Below are positions 10,062-21,490 of a DNA stretch of 64,000 nucleotides, one piece after another. Position 1 is the first letter of the stretch. Each line of letters opens with the position of its first letter. Under the pieces are notes generated by a model. That model did not search any database. It had not been told where the DNA came from and was given only the letters and a program-made list of their open reading frames with translations. The position numbers and the translations under genes were made by a program. The stretch comes from Malachius bipustulatus (lineage: Eukaryota; Arthropoda; Insecta; Coleoptera; Melyridae), in assembly GCA_910589415.1 (NCBI GenBank), contig OU342633.1, positions 12,314,858 to 12,378,857 of the forward strand, written 5' to 3'.

Positions 10062-11067
10062 ATTGTCCCAAGATTTGGAAGACCTAGGTCTGACACATGC
10101 TCTACCTGCGACCTCTTGACTAACAAGATTAAAGCAAATCCAGAGGATCGAAGGGAACTCTCTGCCAGACTGGAGCTCCATCATCGCAAAGCGGAAATTG
10201 CGAGGAAAAAACTACAAGAAGATTCCACTGCATCCCAACAACCAAGCAACGACACTATGGTTATTTCCATGGACCTGGAGCAGATCATCTTCATTCCGAC
10301 GCTAACCCATTCAGACATGTTCTACAGCAGACAGCTGGCTTGTTTCAATCTTGGCCTACATGTAGCAGACAACGACTCAGCTATAATGTGTCTGTGGACT
10401 GAGGCAGTAACAGGAAGAGGAGGCAATGAAATTGGTTCTGCGCTGCTGAAAGTGTTACTTTCCGAAAGTTTTGCTGCAAAGGACAAAATGATTGTATGGA
10501 GTGATAACTGTATAGGTCAGAACAAGAACCGTATGATACTAATGGTATTCATATATCTTATCGCTATCAACAAGTTCACTCACATTGAGCAAAAATTTTT
10601 AGTAACGCAAATCGAGAAGCGTAAAAGAGTCAGTAAACTGAATGTTCCAGCCGACATTGAAAAAATGATCCTGGGGTGTTGTCATAAAAGCCCGTTTAAA
10701 GTAACCCGTATAGAAGAACAGGATTTTAAAAACATACAACAGTTTGCTGATGAATACATCAACACCTCCAAATTAAACATATCCCAGGCTACTTGGATAC
10801 GTATTTCAGCAGAGGATTCTGGCCGAATTTATGCCAGAAAAAACTTTAGTGAAGTCTCTCCCTGGGAGTCTCATAATGTTTAAAAAAAAAGGAAAACCAC
10901 TTTGTGACTTGCGATTACAGTCACTTCCACCCTTACAATGTCGCCACCGCGTCACCGCCGCAAAACTTGAAAACTTAAAGTCCATGCTGGCTTATATACC
11001 TTTATCAAGCCTACAATACTATGAGGACTTGATTGCCAAAATTACTGAGCAAGGTGTAGTGCAGTAA
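10062..11067 (+). pseudogene. DUF7869-family transposase-like gene, frameshifted and lacking the GHS...D motif
   Basis: From just after a stop at 10059 the frame reads RFGRPRSDTCSTCD, then ELHHRKAEIARKKL, the Cys/His entry of DUF7869 proteins. SMDLEQ (Asp 10272) and WSDNCIGQNKNR (Asp 10503) follow, 77 residues apart. The family normally has a GHS...D segment after FLV; here FLVT (10596-10607) joins straight to QIEKRKR, so about 12 residues appear deleted. The frame ends at TAA near 10883. The C-terminus (LENLKSMLAYIP, YYEDLI) continues in the next frame to 11067, so an indel lies around 10865-10885, next to a run of nine A. An acceptor-like AAG at 10070-10072 suggests this is a 3' exon. Dead as a nuclease if the motif is essential. 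Confidence 0.75.
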
Positions 11068-11459
11068 TTTTTTTTACACCCAAGTTCAAGGCTTTTGGAC
11101 TAGGTCACTTTATTGTGGCAGTAGGTACTTGGACTATTTATGCATTATTGCATCTAGGCACTTAGACTATTTACAAAATTTTTGAGTTTATTTTTTATAA
11201 GAAGTACCAATTATTTTATTTCTTTAATGTTATCACAATAATATGTCTTAACAGGGTCCATTAGCTATAAATAAAATTTATTTCAAATATGAACGTATTA
11301 GTAAACTATGTTTTGCTTATTATCTTTTTTAGAGATTTTTAATTATTATTGTATTTTTGTATTAAAAATTAATTATGATTTGGGATTTCAATAAAGTCGA
11401 ATTACTAATACCTAAATAGTTTTTAATGGCAATATCTTCTATCTGAGTATTTTTATATA
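11068..11459 (+). other. 3' flank of the DUF7869 remnant with a short repeated word
   Basis: The word CTTGGACTATTTAT occurs three times in degenerate form (about 11093, 11128, 11158), followed by AT-rich sequence with AATAAA at about 11270. Possibly the 3' UTR or end of the former element. Nothing else seen. Confidence 0.3.
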
Positions 11460-12336
11460 AAGGGTGTCCCAGCTTATTCGAAGCGGTCTCTGTAGGCCAA
11501 ACGATGGACTTTTTTAAAAAACCTTTTGAAAATTCAAGTACAGGATCACAATGGCCATAATTTAAAATTATTTTGGAGTATACAGAGTGTCCCATATGAC
11601 AGTGGCATATCAAAGTTATGTTTTTTTAAATAGAATGCTCCTATGTTATTGCATTTTTAGATTGTCTGAGAAGAGAAAATAGGATTGGCTTTTACAGTTG
11701 GTGTTTAAATTCAGAAGCTTTTGAGTTATAAACAAGTGAAAATCGTCATTTTTCAAGTTCAAAGCCCTGCACAACGAAAACGGCTGAAGATAGAGAAAAA
11801 CGGCTTACATATCCCTATTTTACTTTTTCATGTACTATCCTATCATTTAGTTGAAATGTTTATACAGGGTGATAAAAAATTTGAAAAATTTTGAGATTTC
11901 TCCACGCGTCGCCAAATAAAAAAATCAAAGAAAGTAAAAATTTTTCTATACCATAGGATAGTACATAAAAAGTTAAAATAGGGACATGTAAGCCGTTTTT
12001 CTCTATCTTGAACCGTTTTCATTGTACAGGGCCTTGAACTTGAAAAATGACGATTTTCACTTGTTTATAACTCAAAAACTTCTGAATTTAAACACCAACT
12101 GTAAAAGCCAATCCTATTTTCTCTTCTCAGACAATCTAAAAATGCAATAACATAGGAGCATTCTATTTAAAAAAACATAACTTTGATATGCCACTGTCAT
12201 ATGGGACACTCTGTATACTCCAAAATAATTTTAAATTATGGCCATTGTGATCCTGTACTTGAATTTTCAAATTTTTTTTGGAAAAAATCAATCGTTTGGC
12301 CTACAGAGACCGCTTCGAATAAGCTGGGACACCCTG
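11460..12336. repeat. Fold-back element, 877 bp, arms of about 400 bp
   Basis: GGGTGTCCCAGCTTATTCG at the left is mirrored by CGAATAAGCTGGGACACCC at the right, ending CACCCTG|TA at 12336. The arms stay complementary almost to the centre near 11910. The two mirrored ORFs starting MICHCHMGHSVYSK, one in each arm on opposite strands, are products of this symmetry and not genes. Confidence 0.85.
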
Positions 12337-12387
12337 TATATATACATATAAACCTTTACCTAATTTTCAAATATATACATATATATA

Positions 12388-13155
12388 CAGTGCGCGATAA
12401 AAGTAAGGAATAAATTCGATAAAACGAAAAGCGCTGTTTTTTTGAATAAATAAAAAAACAGGTCGATTTTGTTTTTAAGTTGTTCAACTTTTGACATAAT
12501 ATTGGGGTATACAGGGTGATGCGCAAAAAAGTGGTGACGTCATCGACATTATTTTTAAATAGCAACCCTTATTTTTTATTCCATTTTTTGATACTTCATT
12601 TAATTGCCAGACGGTAATGTAATCAATTTGTAAACTTCAATAAGGAAATTTCTGAGAAAACAGCTTGTGAGTCGAAATTGTGCACTTTTTACTGATATGA
12701 AAATCGGAACATTAACAATAAAAAAAAAAAATCAAATAAAAATGACTGTTTCCATGGTAATTGTATAAGATCTCTGTCTAATAAATTAAGTCTATTAAAT
12801 TAAATCTGTTAAATTAAATTAAATTAAATTAAATCTATTAAATCTGTCTATTAAATTGAATCTCTCCAAATTAAGTTATTTTCACAGAAATTTCGTCGTT
12901 TAAGGTTACAAAATGATTACGTTATCGTATTGGCAATTGAATGAAGTATCAAAAAATTTAATAAAAAATAAGGGTTGTCATTTAAAAAAAATACCGATGA
13001 CGTCACCACTTTTTCGTCCATCACCCGTATACCCCAATATTATGTCAAAAGGTCAAGAACTCAAAAACAAAATCGACCTGTTTTTTTATTTATTCAAAAA
13101 AAAAGACAGCGCTTTCCGTTTTATCGAATTTATTCCTTACTTTTCTCGCGCACTG
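12388..13155. repeat. Fold-back element with CAGTGCGCGATAAAAG ends
   Basis: TA|CAGTGCGCGATAAAAGTAAGG at 12388 is mirrored by a matching end finishing CGCGCACTG|TA at 13155. Arms are about 260 bp. The loop holds a (TAAATTAAAT)n-like tract at 12785-12860. It sits inside a TA-rich tract, consistent with insertion at TA. Confidence 0.85.
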
Positions 13156-13181
13156 TATATATATATATATATATATATATA
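13156..13181. repeat. (TA)n tract at the left boundary of element A
   Basis: 26 bp of alternating TA between the fold-back end at 13155 and the first A word cluster. Confidence 0.9.
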
Positions 13182-13194
13182 CTTGGCCAACTAT

Positions 13195-13488
13195 CAAAGC
13201 GAGGACCAACTGTTCTACCCATCAAGTGAGGACCACCAGAAGAAAGCATTCTACAGGCATAGTAAATGTTCTGATTGTTAAATCTTGAGATGGGCGATAG
13301 ATGGCTGGAGAGTATACGCAGGGAAAACAGAACAGAGCCAAGTTATAATTTTCATGTATATAGGAACATAGTGAGGACAGTTTGCGTGAATATCAAAGTG
13401 AGGTCGGTATATTTATTTATGCTCTCCGCATTTAATGAGGTCCGTATATTACATGATTCGTAGAAAGTGAGACCCAGCACTGTTGCCA
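13195..13488. repeat. Element A left word array and box
   Basis: Copies of AAGTGAGGACC at 13195-13207, 13222-13234, 13368-13378, 13394-13406, 13432-13444 and 13463-13475, all in the same orientation, with GTTGCCA at 13482-13488. A TGTATATAGG word lies near 13355. Confidence 0.75.
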
Positions 13489-13890
13489 GATGCCAAGCAT
13501 AGCGCTTTAGTATGATACACTGAAACACAGTATGACCTGCCGCAGCAGGTTGACTCCGCATCGGCAGAACCGTGATGTCACTTGTTCTAAAAAATCATCT
13601 ACGAATCTAATGTAAATAACGTCTGCTTTATCGCAAAATACCCTGAGGTGGGTTACTATTTTGAATAAATCTATTTTAAATACCTACTTAAGATAGAATA
13701 AACCTATTTGAAATAAATCTATTTAAAATGAAAATAACACAAACATAATCATCAGCGATAGTGCACAAGAGAGTCAAATCTTACAGTCTTTTTCTTTTGA
13801 TATTCGTCTTTTGTTTTTCATAATTTGTGAAATGCTTTTCCCATTTATCAAACGTCAGTGCGTGATGATGTTCCAATTGAAACTCCAAAC
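13489..13890. other. Spacer, nothing supported
   Basis: No ORF or repeat seen beyond the array edge. Confidence 0.3.
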
Positions 13891-14497
13891 CAGAAGTTTT
13901 AACTTTTGAGATACAAGGTGGTAAAGTTTATGAAAAATAAATAATTTTTTACATAATATCTGTAATACCGCTCTCTAGATATATTATTCAAATTTCGTAT
14001 ACCGGTATTACCCTTCAAGAGGCATTTTTTCGTGTACCACATTTCATTTTATTTCTACTGGTGACGATCGTTTTTTTTTATTTATTTTTTTCATCAAAGC
14101 ATTTTTAACGATAATCTTGCGACCATGGAGAGAAATAGATTTTATTTTTTTAGGCGGAAAGCGTGCATCGATCTGAAAAAATCAAGTAATCAAATTTGCT
14201 TAGAAAGGAATGGGCATTTCAAAAATGAATCTATAAAAAAAAATCAGTGGCGTATGGCGTTTGTACCATCAATGTTTATCAATGTCTGCCAAATTATGCA
14301 GGTAAAATTCTGCACGAACGTCACTGCTGGAAATAAAATGAAATGGAGGACATGAAAAAATGCCTCTTGATGCATAATACCTACCTGCATGTATACGAAA
14401 TTTCATTGAAATATCTAGAGCGGTAGGTATTAAAGATATAAAAAAATTAATTATTTTTCATAAACTTTACCACTCTGTATCTCAAAAGTTAAGACTT
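13891..14497. repeat. Fold-back element, arms of about 180 bp
   Basis: The left arm (TTAACTTTTGAGATACAAGG, TAAAGTTTATGAAAAATAA) is mirrored at 14311-14497 (TTATTTTTCATAAACTTTAC, CTGTATCTCAAAAGTTAAG). The 76-codon frame in the loop at 14125 has no family features. Confidence 0.7.
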
Positions 14498-14595
14498 TTA
14501 AGACACACGTTCTCATGAAGTTTTTTTTTTAATTTACCAAAAAAAAATACCCCCTTAAATATTAACATTTAATTAGGGAACACCGTAGGTATATA

Positions 14596-14847
14596 CAGGG
14601 TGTTCGGTAATGGGCCAGCCAAAATTAAACATCATGTATAAAATCGTGTTTTAAACATAAGAAAAGAATAACGTTTTTTTCAGATATCGGGCTTCGTTGG
14701 GAAATATTTCCAAAAAATGTAAAACTAAGGCAGCTCTGAAATTTAAAATAAATCATCCCGATCTGAAAAACGTTTTTCTTTTTTATGTTTCAAATACGAT
14801 TTTATACATGACGTTTGGTCTGGACTGGCCCGTTACCGAACACCCTG
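14596..14847. repeat. Short fold-back, CAGGGTGTTCGGTAA ends
   Basis: TA|CAGGGTGTTCGGTAATGGG at 14596 and CCCGTTACCGAACACCCTG|TA at 14847. 252 bp, nearly all arm. Confidence 0.85.
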
Positions 14848-14889
14848 TAAATAATATTTATTTCTGGATAACATAATGGTCTTATATCT

Positions 14890-15320
14890 TTACTGAAATT
14901 TGACTTGTGTAACCATGCACGAGCGGGACTTGTCATTAATAAAATAAATAACAGAGTTAACTAGTTGTATTTCGTTTAATAAGTAATTATTACAGTGATA
15001 AATGGAAAAGGTGCACTTATGTAAATAACAATAATAAGGGAAAGTCCGTACATGGCGATACAATGGATAATTGCCAATATTGCCAATACTATGGACAATT
15101 TCCAATAACGGAGGAGACAAATGCAGGCCGCGGGGTAAAAACTAGAAAACCCCGATGCCCGATGCGTCAGACTGCTTAGAAATCTCATGGAACATGGAAT
15201 ACTTCATAACTACGGGTGGTTCGACTGGTCTTGGCTTGGGCCCTAGTAGGTGGGGCAGCGGCGTGAAGTGTCTGGCACTACCGATCGATGAAATCAGGAG
15301 TGAATGAATACCAGCTGGTG
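14890..15320 (+). repeat. Dispersed repeat, copy 1
   Basis: Matches 44740-45160 in inverse orientation, including GGAAAGTCCGTACA, GATAAATGGAAAAGGTGCA, AAGTGTCTGGCACT and GAGTGAATGAATACC. The family is unknown to me. The ORFs in it appear in both copies only because the DNA is shared. Confidence 0.65.
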
Positions 15321-15935
15321 CTGGTAGTGTCGCTAATATTTTATACTACTTGTCATATTCTCAATAGCCAATGTCCTACTGTCTAATGTTTCAACCTTAT
15401 ACTATTAAATAAAATATTATCATAATAAATAAATATTTATTATATTGTCTAAGGTTTCAACAAACTGTTACTAGAAATTAATTGGAAATAAATATGGCGG
15501 AATTGGCGGGAGCAGCATTCTACTCTGTAGCATCTACACTGAACAATGAAAATTTATTAAATTAAATTTAAATTATTTCTACTACATTAACTTGGATATA
15601 ATAGAAAAATAATCTAAAAAAAAATTGAGAGATAACTTCCTTAACTCGGGTTGAGTTTGTAGAAAAAATCGTCTCCATCAACATAAATAAAACAAAATTT
15701 TTCGGGTTTTATTTTATTATTGAAATTAGGTACAATAATTTTCAGTTTTTATTTTTCTTACTAATGTTGCTTAAAAATAATCAATAATAATTATTGTTTG
15801 GTAGAAGATTATTACATCCACTTTTAATTTGTTATGTTTTGTATTTATTTGTAAATTCTTTTAGTAAGATATCTATTAAACTTCATTTACTATAAGTATT
15901 TCTAATTTATTCTCTTTTTTTGTAAAAGATTTTGA
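15321..15935. other. AT-rich spacer, nothing supported
   Basis: Very AT-rich. No ORF longer than chance and no inverted repeat before 15936. Confidence 0.3.
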
Positions 15936-16411
15936 TTTCTTATCTGATTATTTATCATTTTAATTTTTTAGTAAAATATTAAACTTAAATTTACTGTTTC
16001 TTATTTGTGTATTTATAATAAACTGTTTTGCTATACCTATGCTTGCTTTTATTCATCTGTTTATTGTACCTACGAATCCACTAACGAAGGACAGGACCAT
16101 TTTCCAATTTTACGATACAAAAAAAAAATTGGTATTTGAAATTGAAATATAAAATGGAAAATGGTCCTGTCCTTCGTTAGTGGATTCGTAGGTACAATAA
16201 ACAAATAAATAAAAGCAAGCATAGGTATAGCAAAACAGTTTATTATAAATACACAAATAAGAAAGAGTAAATTCAAGTTTAATATTTTACTAAAAAATTA
16301 AAATGATAAATAATCAGATAAGAAAATCCACTAACGAAGGACAGGACCATTTTCCATTTTATATTTCAATTTCAAATACCAATTTTCTTTTTTGTATCGT
16401 AAAATTGGAAA
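15936..16411. repeat. Complex inverted repeat with three copies of one arm end
   Basis: The left arm (15936-16135) is mirrored by 16140-16325. The arm-end segment containing CCACTAACGAAGGACAGGAC appears a third time at 16327-16346, followed by another copy of the adjoining 65 bp. The order is arm, inverse arm, partial arm, as expected from a template switch or aborted repair. Confidence 0.75.
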
Positions 16412-16762
16412 ATCTGAAAGTATTTTGCATTTTCCATTTTAAATAGTTTATCAGAAAGCATTTTGTTCTTTCTATTTTAAATACATTTTGAAAACCATTT
16501 TACCCATCTCTGAAAATACCATCAACATAAAAGATGAAATTCTGAAAATTTTACAAGTTTGGGTTTAGCAAATATCCCAATTTAACTACGATATTTAACT
16601 GCAATAATTATACATTTCCAGATAATATTGCCCAATTTTGGTCACAGAAAATAAGAAACAACCTGGACTGATCATTTCTATAAAATGTGGTTTTAAAGCT
16701 CGCCTAAATTCAATAAAAGTAAAATGGACGACATTTGAGGCTAATCCAAACCCGTCGAATTT
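16412..16762. other. Spacer, nothing supported
   Basis: Short AT-rich words related to the arm centre (TTTTCCATTTTAAATA). No gene. Confidence 0.3.
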
Positions 16763-18910
16763 TGTTTTCAGATTATAATTTTTTACAGGGGTAGTTACCC
16801 CTCTGGAATTTTGAAACATTAAGGAGGTAGTGTGGTATGTCATTTGATAGGTAATAATATTATATTTTATTGAGACAAAAATATATTTTCTTTTCATAGT
16901 TTTTTTATGAGATTTTTCAAAGATGTGAAAAAATTAGATGCTAAAGAAATTTTGAATTTACACTTATTTACACGGGTCATTTTGAAAATTTCATAATTGG
17001 GAGTTTCGATTTCAATGAAATAAAACTGCCATAAGAATATAATTCTACAGAATACTTAACAAACCAATCATTGTTTACCTATAATCATTATTATAATAGG
17101 TACCTAGTTAATAATATCGTATGTTTCAGGTAGCAAAAACTTATGTTATTTTCGTCGTTATATACAGGGTGTATCTAAAATGAACCGAGAAAATTCAGGG
17201 GGTGATTGATGAGATCATTTTAAGAAAAAAAGTAAGTATAAACGTATGTCCTAAGAGGCTCAACTTTTTAACTACAGGGTGTTGAAGTTTCAAGAAAAAA
17301 ATCGATTTTTAATAATATCTTTGATAAGAATCAAGATATTTTCGTGAAAATTTGTGTACACTTAACGGCCCCAGAAATCAGCCCGTTACCTTAATGAGCC
17401 TTTATAATAATGGCTGTTTATAAGTGTGAAAAAAATAGTACGCCATTGCTTTTTTATGAAAATAAAATTATTTTTAAAATCCTCTTTCATTTCTGAGTAA
17501 ATATGATCTTTTGACTTTTTTCAACCGAAGCAAGGTTTTCTGAAAAAAAAAAAATAGAATACATTTTTAGGTTGCCTCTTTCTGAAACTGCGCTACAGAA
17601 CTGCAGAAGTTCGATTCAATCTGTACTCCGATGGAAAAAAACTAAATCTTGAATTTTTTTAAATGGCAGCCTAGGTTTATTTTGGTGTCATTCAGCAGGT
17701 AAAATACAATTCGGTACCTAGATCATAAGGTAATTCTTTCTAAAATAACTTGGATAATTAAAAAAATGAATTGACTTATTAGTAGAGTGAATATTTTCTG
17801 TAGAAAAGACTTTGAAGTTACACACAACTTATTCAAAATATAATTCAAAAGTAACATTTGTGTGTTAATGTGTTATCTACCTATTGTTATCAATTTTAGC
17901 AATTTCAAGATATACTTAGTTTTTATCGCTCTGATAACAAGAACAAAAAATTAAATCTTCCTTCAGTTCCTTGTCTGCCTCATCCTGGCTTCTACTAAAA
18001 TCATATTTATTCGAATAAGGTTTTCTCATGTTGAATTTCGTTTTCGTTTCTAAGGAAACGAGTGATCTCGTGTCTGTTCTAGATTAAATTATAATAAATT
18101 GATCAAATTGTTGACTGATTAATTAAATATGTAGATTAATTATTTGGAACAGCAGTCGATAATGAAATTACTATTTTTTCTCAAAACCCAAGCTTTCAAA
18201 CTTTATTTTAGTTCTTCTTCAGGGGTAGGAAAGTGCATGAGGTCTAATAACTTGTTAATAATGATGGACATTTTTTGAATAAACAACAGCTGTTACAAAT
18301 CTTCTCTGTTCCTGTATAAACCATATATAATAAAACATTTCAAAGGTTTGTTTAAAAGTTTAAAAAAAAATTCCAAATCTATTTTACGTTTTAATTATTT
18401 TTTCCTAATCTTTTTTTTTGGGAAAATATATAAGAACGTAAAATAGATTTGGAATTGTTTTAAAAACTTAGGCTGCCATTTAATAAAAATCAAGATGGCG
18501 GCCTTAGACAAACGCCAGTCTCACAAAACAAATGAAACTCAAATCAACGTATGGGTATTTATGTGTAATTCAACATCAACCCTACCAAATGTCAAATCTA
18601 AATGTCAAACCCCCTCTGCGTAATCACGCTTGGTGCAATACTTTTTACGCATCCTGCATTAGGTAAACAATGATTGGTTTGTTCATGCAGGCTGTTTTTT
18701 TTTTTTTAATATTGTTCAGTATTCTGTAGAATTATATTCTAATGGCAATTTTACTTCATAAAAATCGAAACTCCCAATTATTATGAAAGTTTCAAAATGG
18801 GCCGTGTAAGTGTAATTTCAAAATTTCTTTAGCATCTAATTTTTTCACATCTTTGAAAAATCTCATAAAAAACTATGAAAAGAAAATATATTTTTATCTC
18901 AATAAAATCA
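16763..18910. repeat. Nested inverted repeats, outer arms of about 240 bp
   Basis: 16863-17102 is the inverse of 18661-18905 (GGAGTTTCGATTTCAATGAA against the mirrored CGAAACTCCCAATT; AACCAATCATTGTTTACC against GGTAAACAATGATTGG). Inside, 17640-17680 mirrors 18465-18490 and a small hairpin covers 18365-18465 (CCAAATCTATTTTACGTT, mirrored). A CAGGGTGTATCTAAAATGAA start at 17165 marks another CAGGGTG family member without a recognisable right end. Confidence 0.65.
18185..18226 (-). mobile_element. Penelope-like 3'-end fragment with hammerhead-like core
   Basis: The minus strand reads CTGAAGA (18216-18222), a weakly paired AGAACT...AGTTT stem, then GAAAGCTTGGG (GAAA at 18194-18197). It matches the 3' region of the Penelope-like fragment at 49849-49880. 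Confidence 0.45.
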
Positions 18911-19882
18911 ATATTATTATTATTATTAACTATCGATTCATGGGTATAGGTATCGTATATGTATGTGGTCGTGTGAGTCTTACAGGCAGTATTATAAAGG
19001 CTCATTAAGTTAACGGGAAGATTTCTGGAGCCGTTTCTAGAAAAAGTAGCCATTGGCCATAGGTGGAAAATATAGCAATTCAGTGACTCTTGGCATGAAA
19101 GGGATTACAAAAATGTTAATAAAAGTAATTTGACGTCGATATTAGCGTTGTATCAGAAATATTCCCGTTAGTTTAATGAGCCTTTAGAATACTGATGGCT
19201 GCGCCAGAGTCTGGAATAAATTCAGTATTTGTAAAATAATTAACTTTCGAGACAAATTCAAAATTTTCGAAAGTACGGAAAACACTCGATTTTAGTTTTA
19301 AATTGTCGTCACCTTTTTTCATACAACCCCCTCAACGGGGGTGATTGATTACCCCTCTTAAACTTTCAAACAAGAAAGCAACTTGAACAGAAACCATGAA
19401 ATTCTTGGATTTTGAAGGTCAATTTTCATAATTTCTTTGCAAAATGAAAATTTTAATTACAAAGGCTACATTACCTGCATGCATACTGATACGAACGAGA
19501 ATCGTATATTATTAGCCTTATAAAATAATATATTTCCGTGATAAATTTCATTTATCATACCTATCATGCAGGTTATAATGTAACCTTTTGTAGTAGATAT
19601 TTAAATTTTACAACTAAAGCTCTCGCAAAAAAGTAATACAAAAATATAAATATTGCTGAATAGAGCATTTAATTACGTATCAAATGACATATCCACATAT
19701 AAACCGACCCCGTTTAGGTATAACATTTGAAAATTCCAGAGGGGAACTACCCCTTCTAAGGGGTGCAAGATTAATAGGAGGGGGCTGCAAAAAATTGAAA
19801 ACAATAATAGAGGAGTTTTTGGATTTAGAGTCACATTTTATAAAAATGATTAGCCCAAGTTGTATCTTATTTTTTGTCACTA
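18911..19882. other. Repeat-derived non-coding DNA
   Basis: TTAATGAGCCTTTA-type words near 17395, 18990 (inverse) and 19178 show further inverted duplication. 19681-19760 is a decayed inverse of 16763-16850 (AATTCCAGAGGGG against CCCCTCTGGAATT). No gene seen. Confidence 0.45.
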
Positions 19883-20665
19883 TACAGGGTGGGCCATCGA
19901 AAAGGTAACAAGCCTAATAGCTTGGAAAGTGAAGATGTACGCGAAAAACGCCGAAACAGGTCGATTTTATTATCGAGGGGGACATATGTTCGTGACAAAT
20001 TTAACTACCCAAGTTCACCCCCTTGGCAGGGGTAGCTACCCCTTTGCTTATCATCATAGGGAACAGCTATCAAGTGATACATCATTTGAAAGCTACTTGA
20101 ATTCTCTTTACAACGATATCCAACATTTTGGGTTTCGCTCACATACAGGGTGGCCCAACGGAAACTAACTCACCCTAATAACTTAGAAACTGAAGATGTA
20201 CGCGAAAAACGCCGAAACAGGTCGATTTTGTTATCAACGTAGGCATATTTTCGTGACAAATTTAACTACCCAAGTTCACCCCCTTGGCAGGGGTAGCTAC
20301 CCCTTTGTCATCATCATAAGGGACAGCCATCGAGTGATACATCATTTGAAAGCTACTTGAATTCTCTTTACAACGATATCCAACATTTTGGGTTTCGCCC
20401 ACATACAGGGTGGCCCAACGAAAACGTAACCAGCCCTAATAACTTGGAAACTGACCATGTACGCGAAAAACGCCGAAACAGGTCAATTTTGTTATCAACG
20501 TAGGCATATTTTCGTGACAAATTTAAATACCCAAGTTCACCCCTTTGGCAGGGGTTGCTACCCCTTTGCTTATCATCATAGAGAACAGCTATCGAGTGAT
20601 ACATCATTTGAAAGCTAGTTGAATTCTCTTTACAATGATATCCAACATTTTGATTTTCGCTCACA
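19883..20665. repeat. Tandem repeat, three units of about 261 bp
   Basis: TACAGGGTGG recurs at 19883, 20144, 20404 and 20666, giving periods of 261, 260 and 262 bp. Each unit holds GTACGCGAAAAACGCCGAAA, CAAGTTCACCCC and GGCAGGGGT, and ends CCAACATTTTG..TTTCGC. The 102- and 98-codon frames here are read across unit boundaries and are not genes. Confidence 0.9.
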
Positions 20666-20801
20666 TACAGGGTGGCTTACATACAAATGATTAAGGAGAG
20701 AAGCTCCGGAGGAACGATTCCTACGAATTCGAGAACACCAAGGTCAAATATGGATTTATTGAATCCCAGCAATATACGTTATGATGGTTGTAAGCAGAGC
20801 G

Positions 20802-21085
20802 ATAAGTGAGGACCAGCTGCGTTGCCGAGTCTCCGGTCCTCACTTCTACTGTAGTCCGTTTAACGACTATACACGTATTCAGAATATACATCTTACCGGC
20901 ACGCCACCCACGGTCCTCCTCTGAACTAAAATATACAAATTTTACCGTATCATTCATCAAGTGAGGTCCAGTCAATTATGTCTAATTTGCATTTTACAGG
21001 CCAGTAACAGTCACTGTGGAAGATCTGAAGGCGTTTACAAAGTGGGGTCCGTATATTGGACCTCACTTTGTCGCGGACCTCAGTT
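20802..21085. repeat. Element A right word array and box
   Basis: AAGTGAGGACC-type words at 20802-20814, 20957-20969 and 21037-21050, and in reverse at 20835-20845, 20912-20922, 21058-21070 and 21075-21085. GTTGCCG is at 20821. The seven copies match the left array 7 kb away. Confidence 0.75.
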
Positions 21086-21130
21086 CAACCGTATTTTTTG
21101 TGTGGATGGAGCTCACAGTGATAGAAAGGA

Positions 21131-21157
<27 letters not shown>
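21131..21157. repeat. (TA)n tract between elements A and B
   Basis: 27 bp of alternating TA. The word clusters change identity across it. Confidence 0.9.
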
Positions 21158-21161
<4 letters not shown>

Positions 21162-21174
21162 TATTAAGAGCCCA

Positions 21175-21490
21175 TACGAAGCCTAAAATGCTATGTTCAG
21201 TTGAGTATTCGAAGCCTGGACCTACCATGTGAAGCCCGACTTCGGGCTTCGAAAATTTTAACGTGTATAAACGTCGTACAGCATGGCCATCTATCGGTGG
21301 AAACGTTGGATAAATTTTGCCCAGGGCATCACTTTGACACCGGGGTACCCTAAAACATACGCGACATAGTTCAACGAAACGTTCTACAGAGGGAGCGGCG
21401 CACGTTAGTATATAATTGTGTATATGTCGAGCATTTTTCGAAGCCTGTAGACGCACAGCCGATTATTCGAGTCCCGGTAAAATTGGCAAC
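21175..21490. repeat. Element B left word array and box
   Basis: TTCGAAGCCTG-like words at 21175-21184, 21208-21219, 21229-21238, 21243-21253 (reverse), 21437-21447 and 21466-21477. CGTGTATAAACG lies near 21261 and TGGCAAC at 21484-21490. Confidence 0.65.

Larger units (their letters stand above)
13182..21130 (-). mobile_element. Element A: TA-bounded element with AAGTGAGGWCC word arrays
   Basis: Bounded by TA tracts 13156-13181 and 21131-21157. Both ends carry clusters of the same word, six copies left and seven right. Both ends have the box in reverse orientation (GTTGCCA at 13482, GTTGCCG at 20821), 300 and 309 bp from the boundaries, so A appears inverted relative to B-E. No coding sequence of its own was found; the interior is filled with fold-backs and tandem repeats. 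Element identity is inferred from end structure alone. Confidence 0.6.

Noticed and set aside
11362..12413. Two ORFs with the same MICHCHMGHSVYSK peptide on opposite strands
   Set aside because: They lie in the two arms of the fold-back 11460-12336. The peptide similarity follows from DNA symmetry, and no coding signal exists beyond it.
12356..13281. Overlapping ORFs of 69-122 codons
   Set aside because: They fall in the arms of the fold-back 12388-13155 and run into the (TA)n tract (YIYIYIY ends).
16070..16276. Hydrophobic 68-codon minus-strand ORF
   Set aside because: It lies across the centre and right arm of a complex inverted repeat; the hydrophobic look comes from AT-rich composition.
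19860..20664. ORFs of 102 and 98 codons
   Set aside because: They are read through the 261-bp tandem repeat and are not conserved in frame between units.
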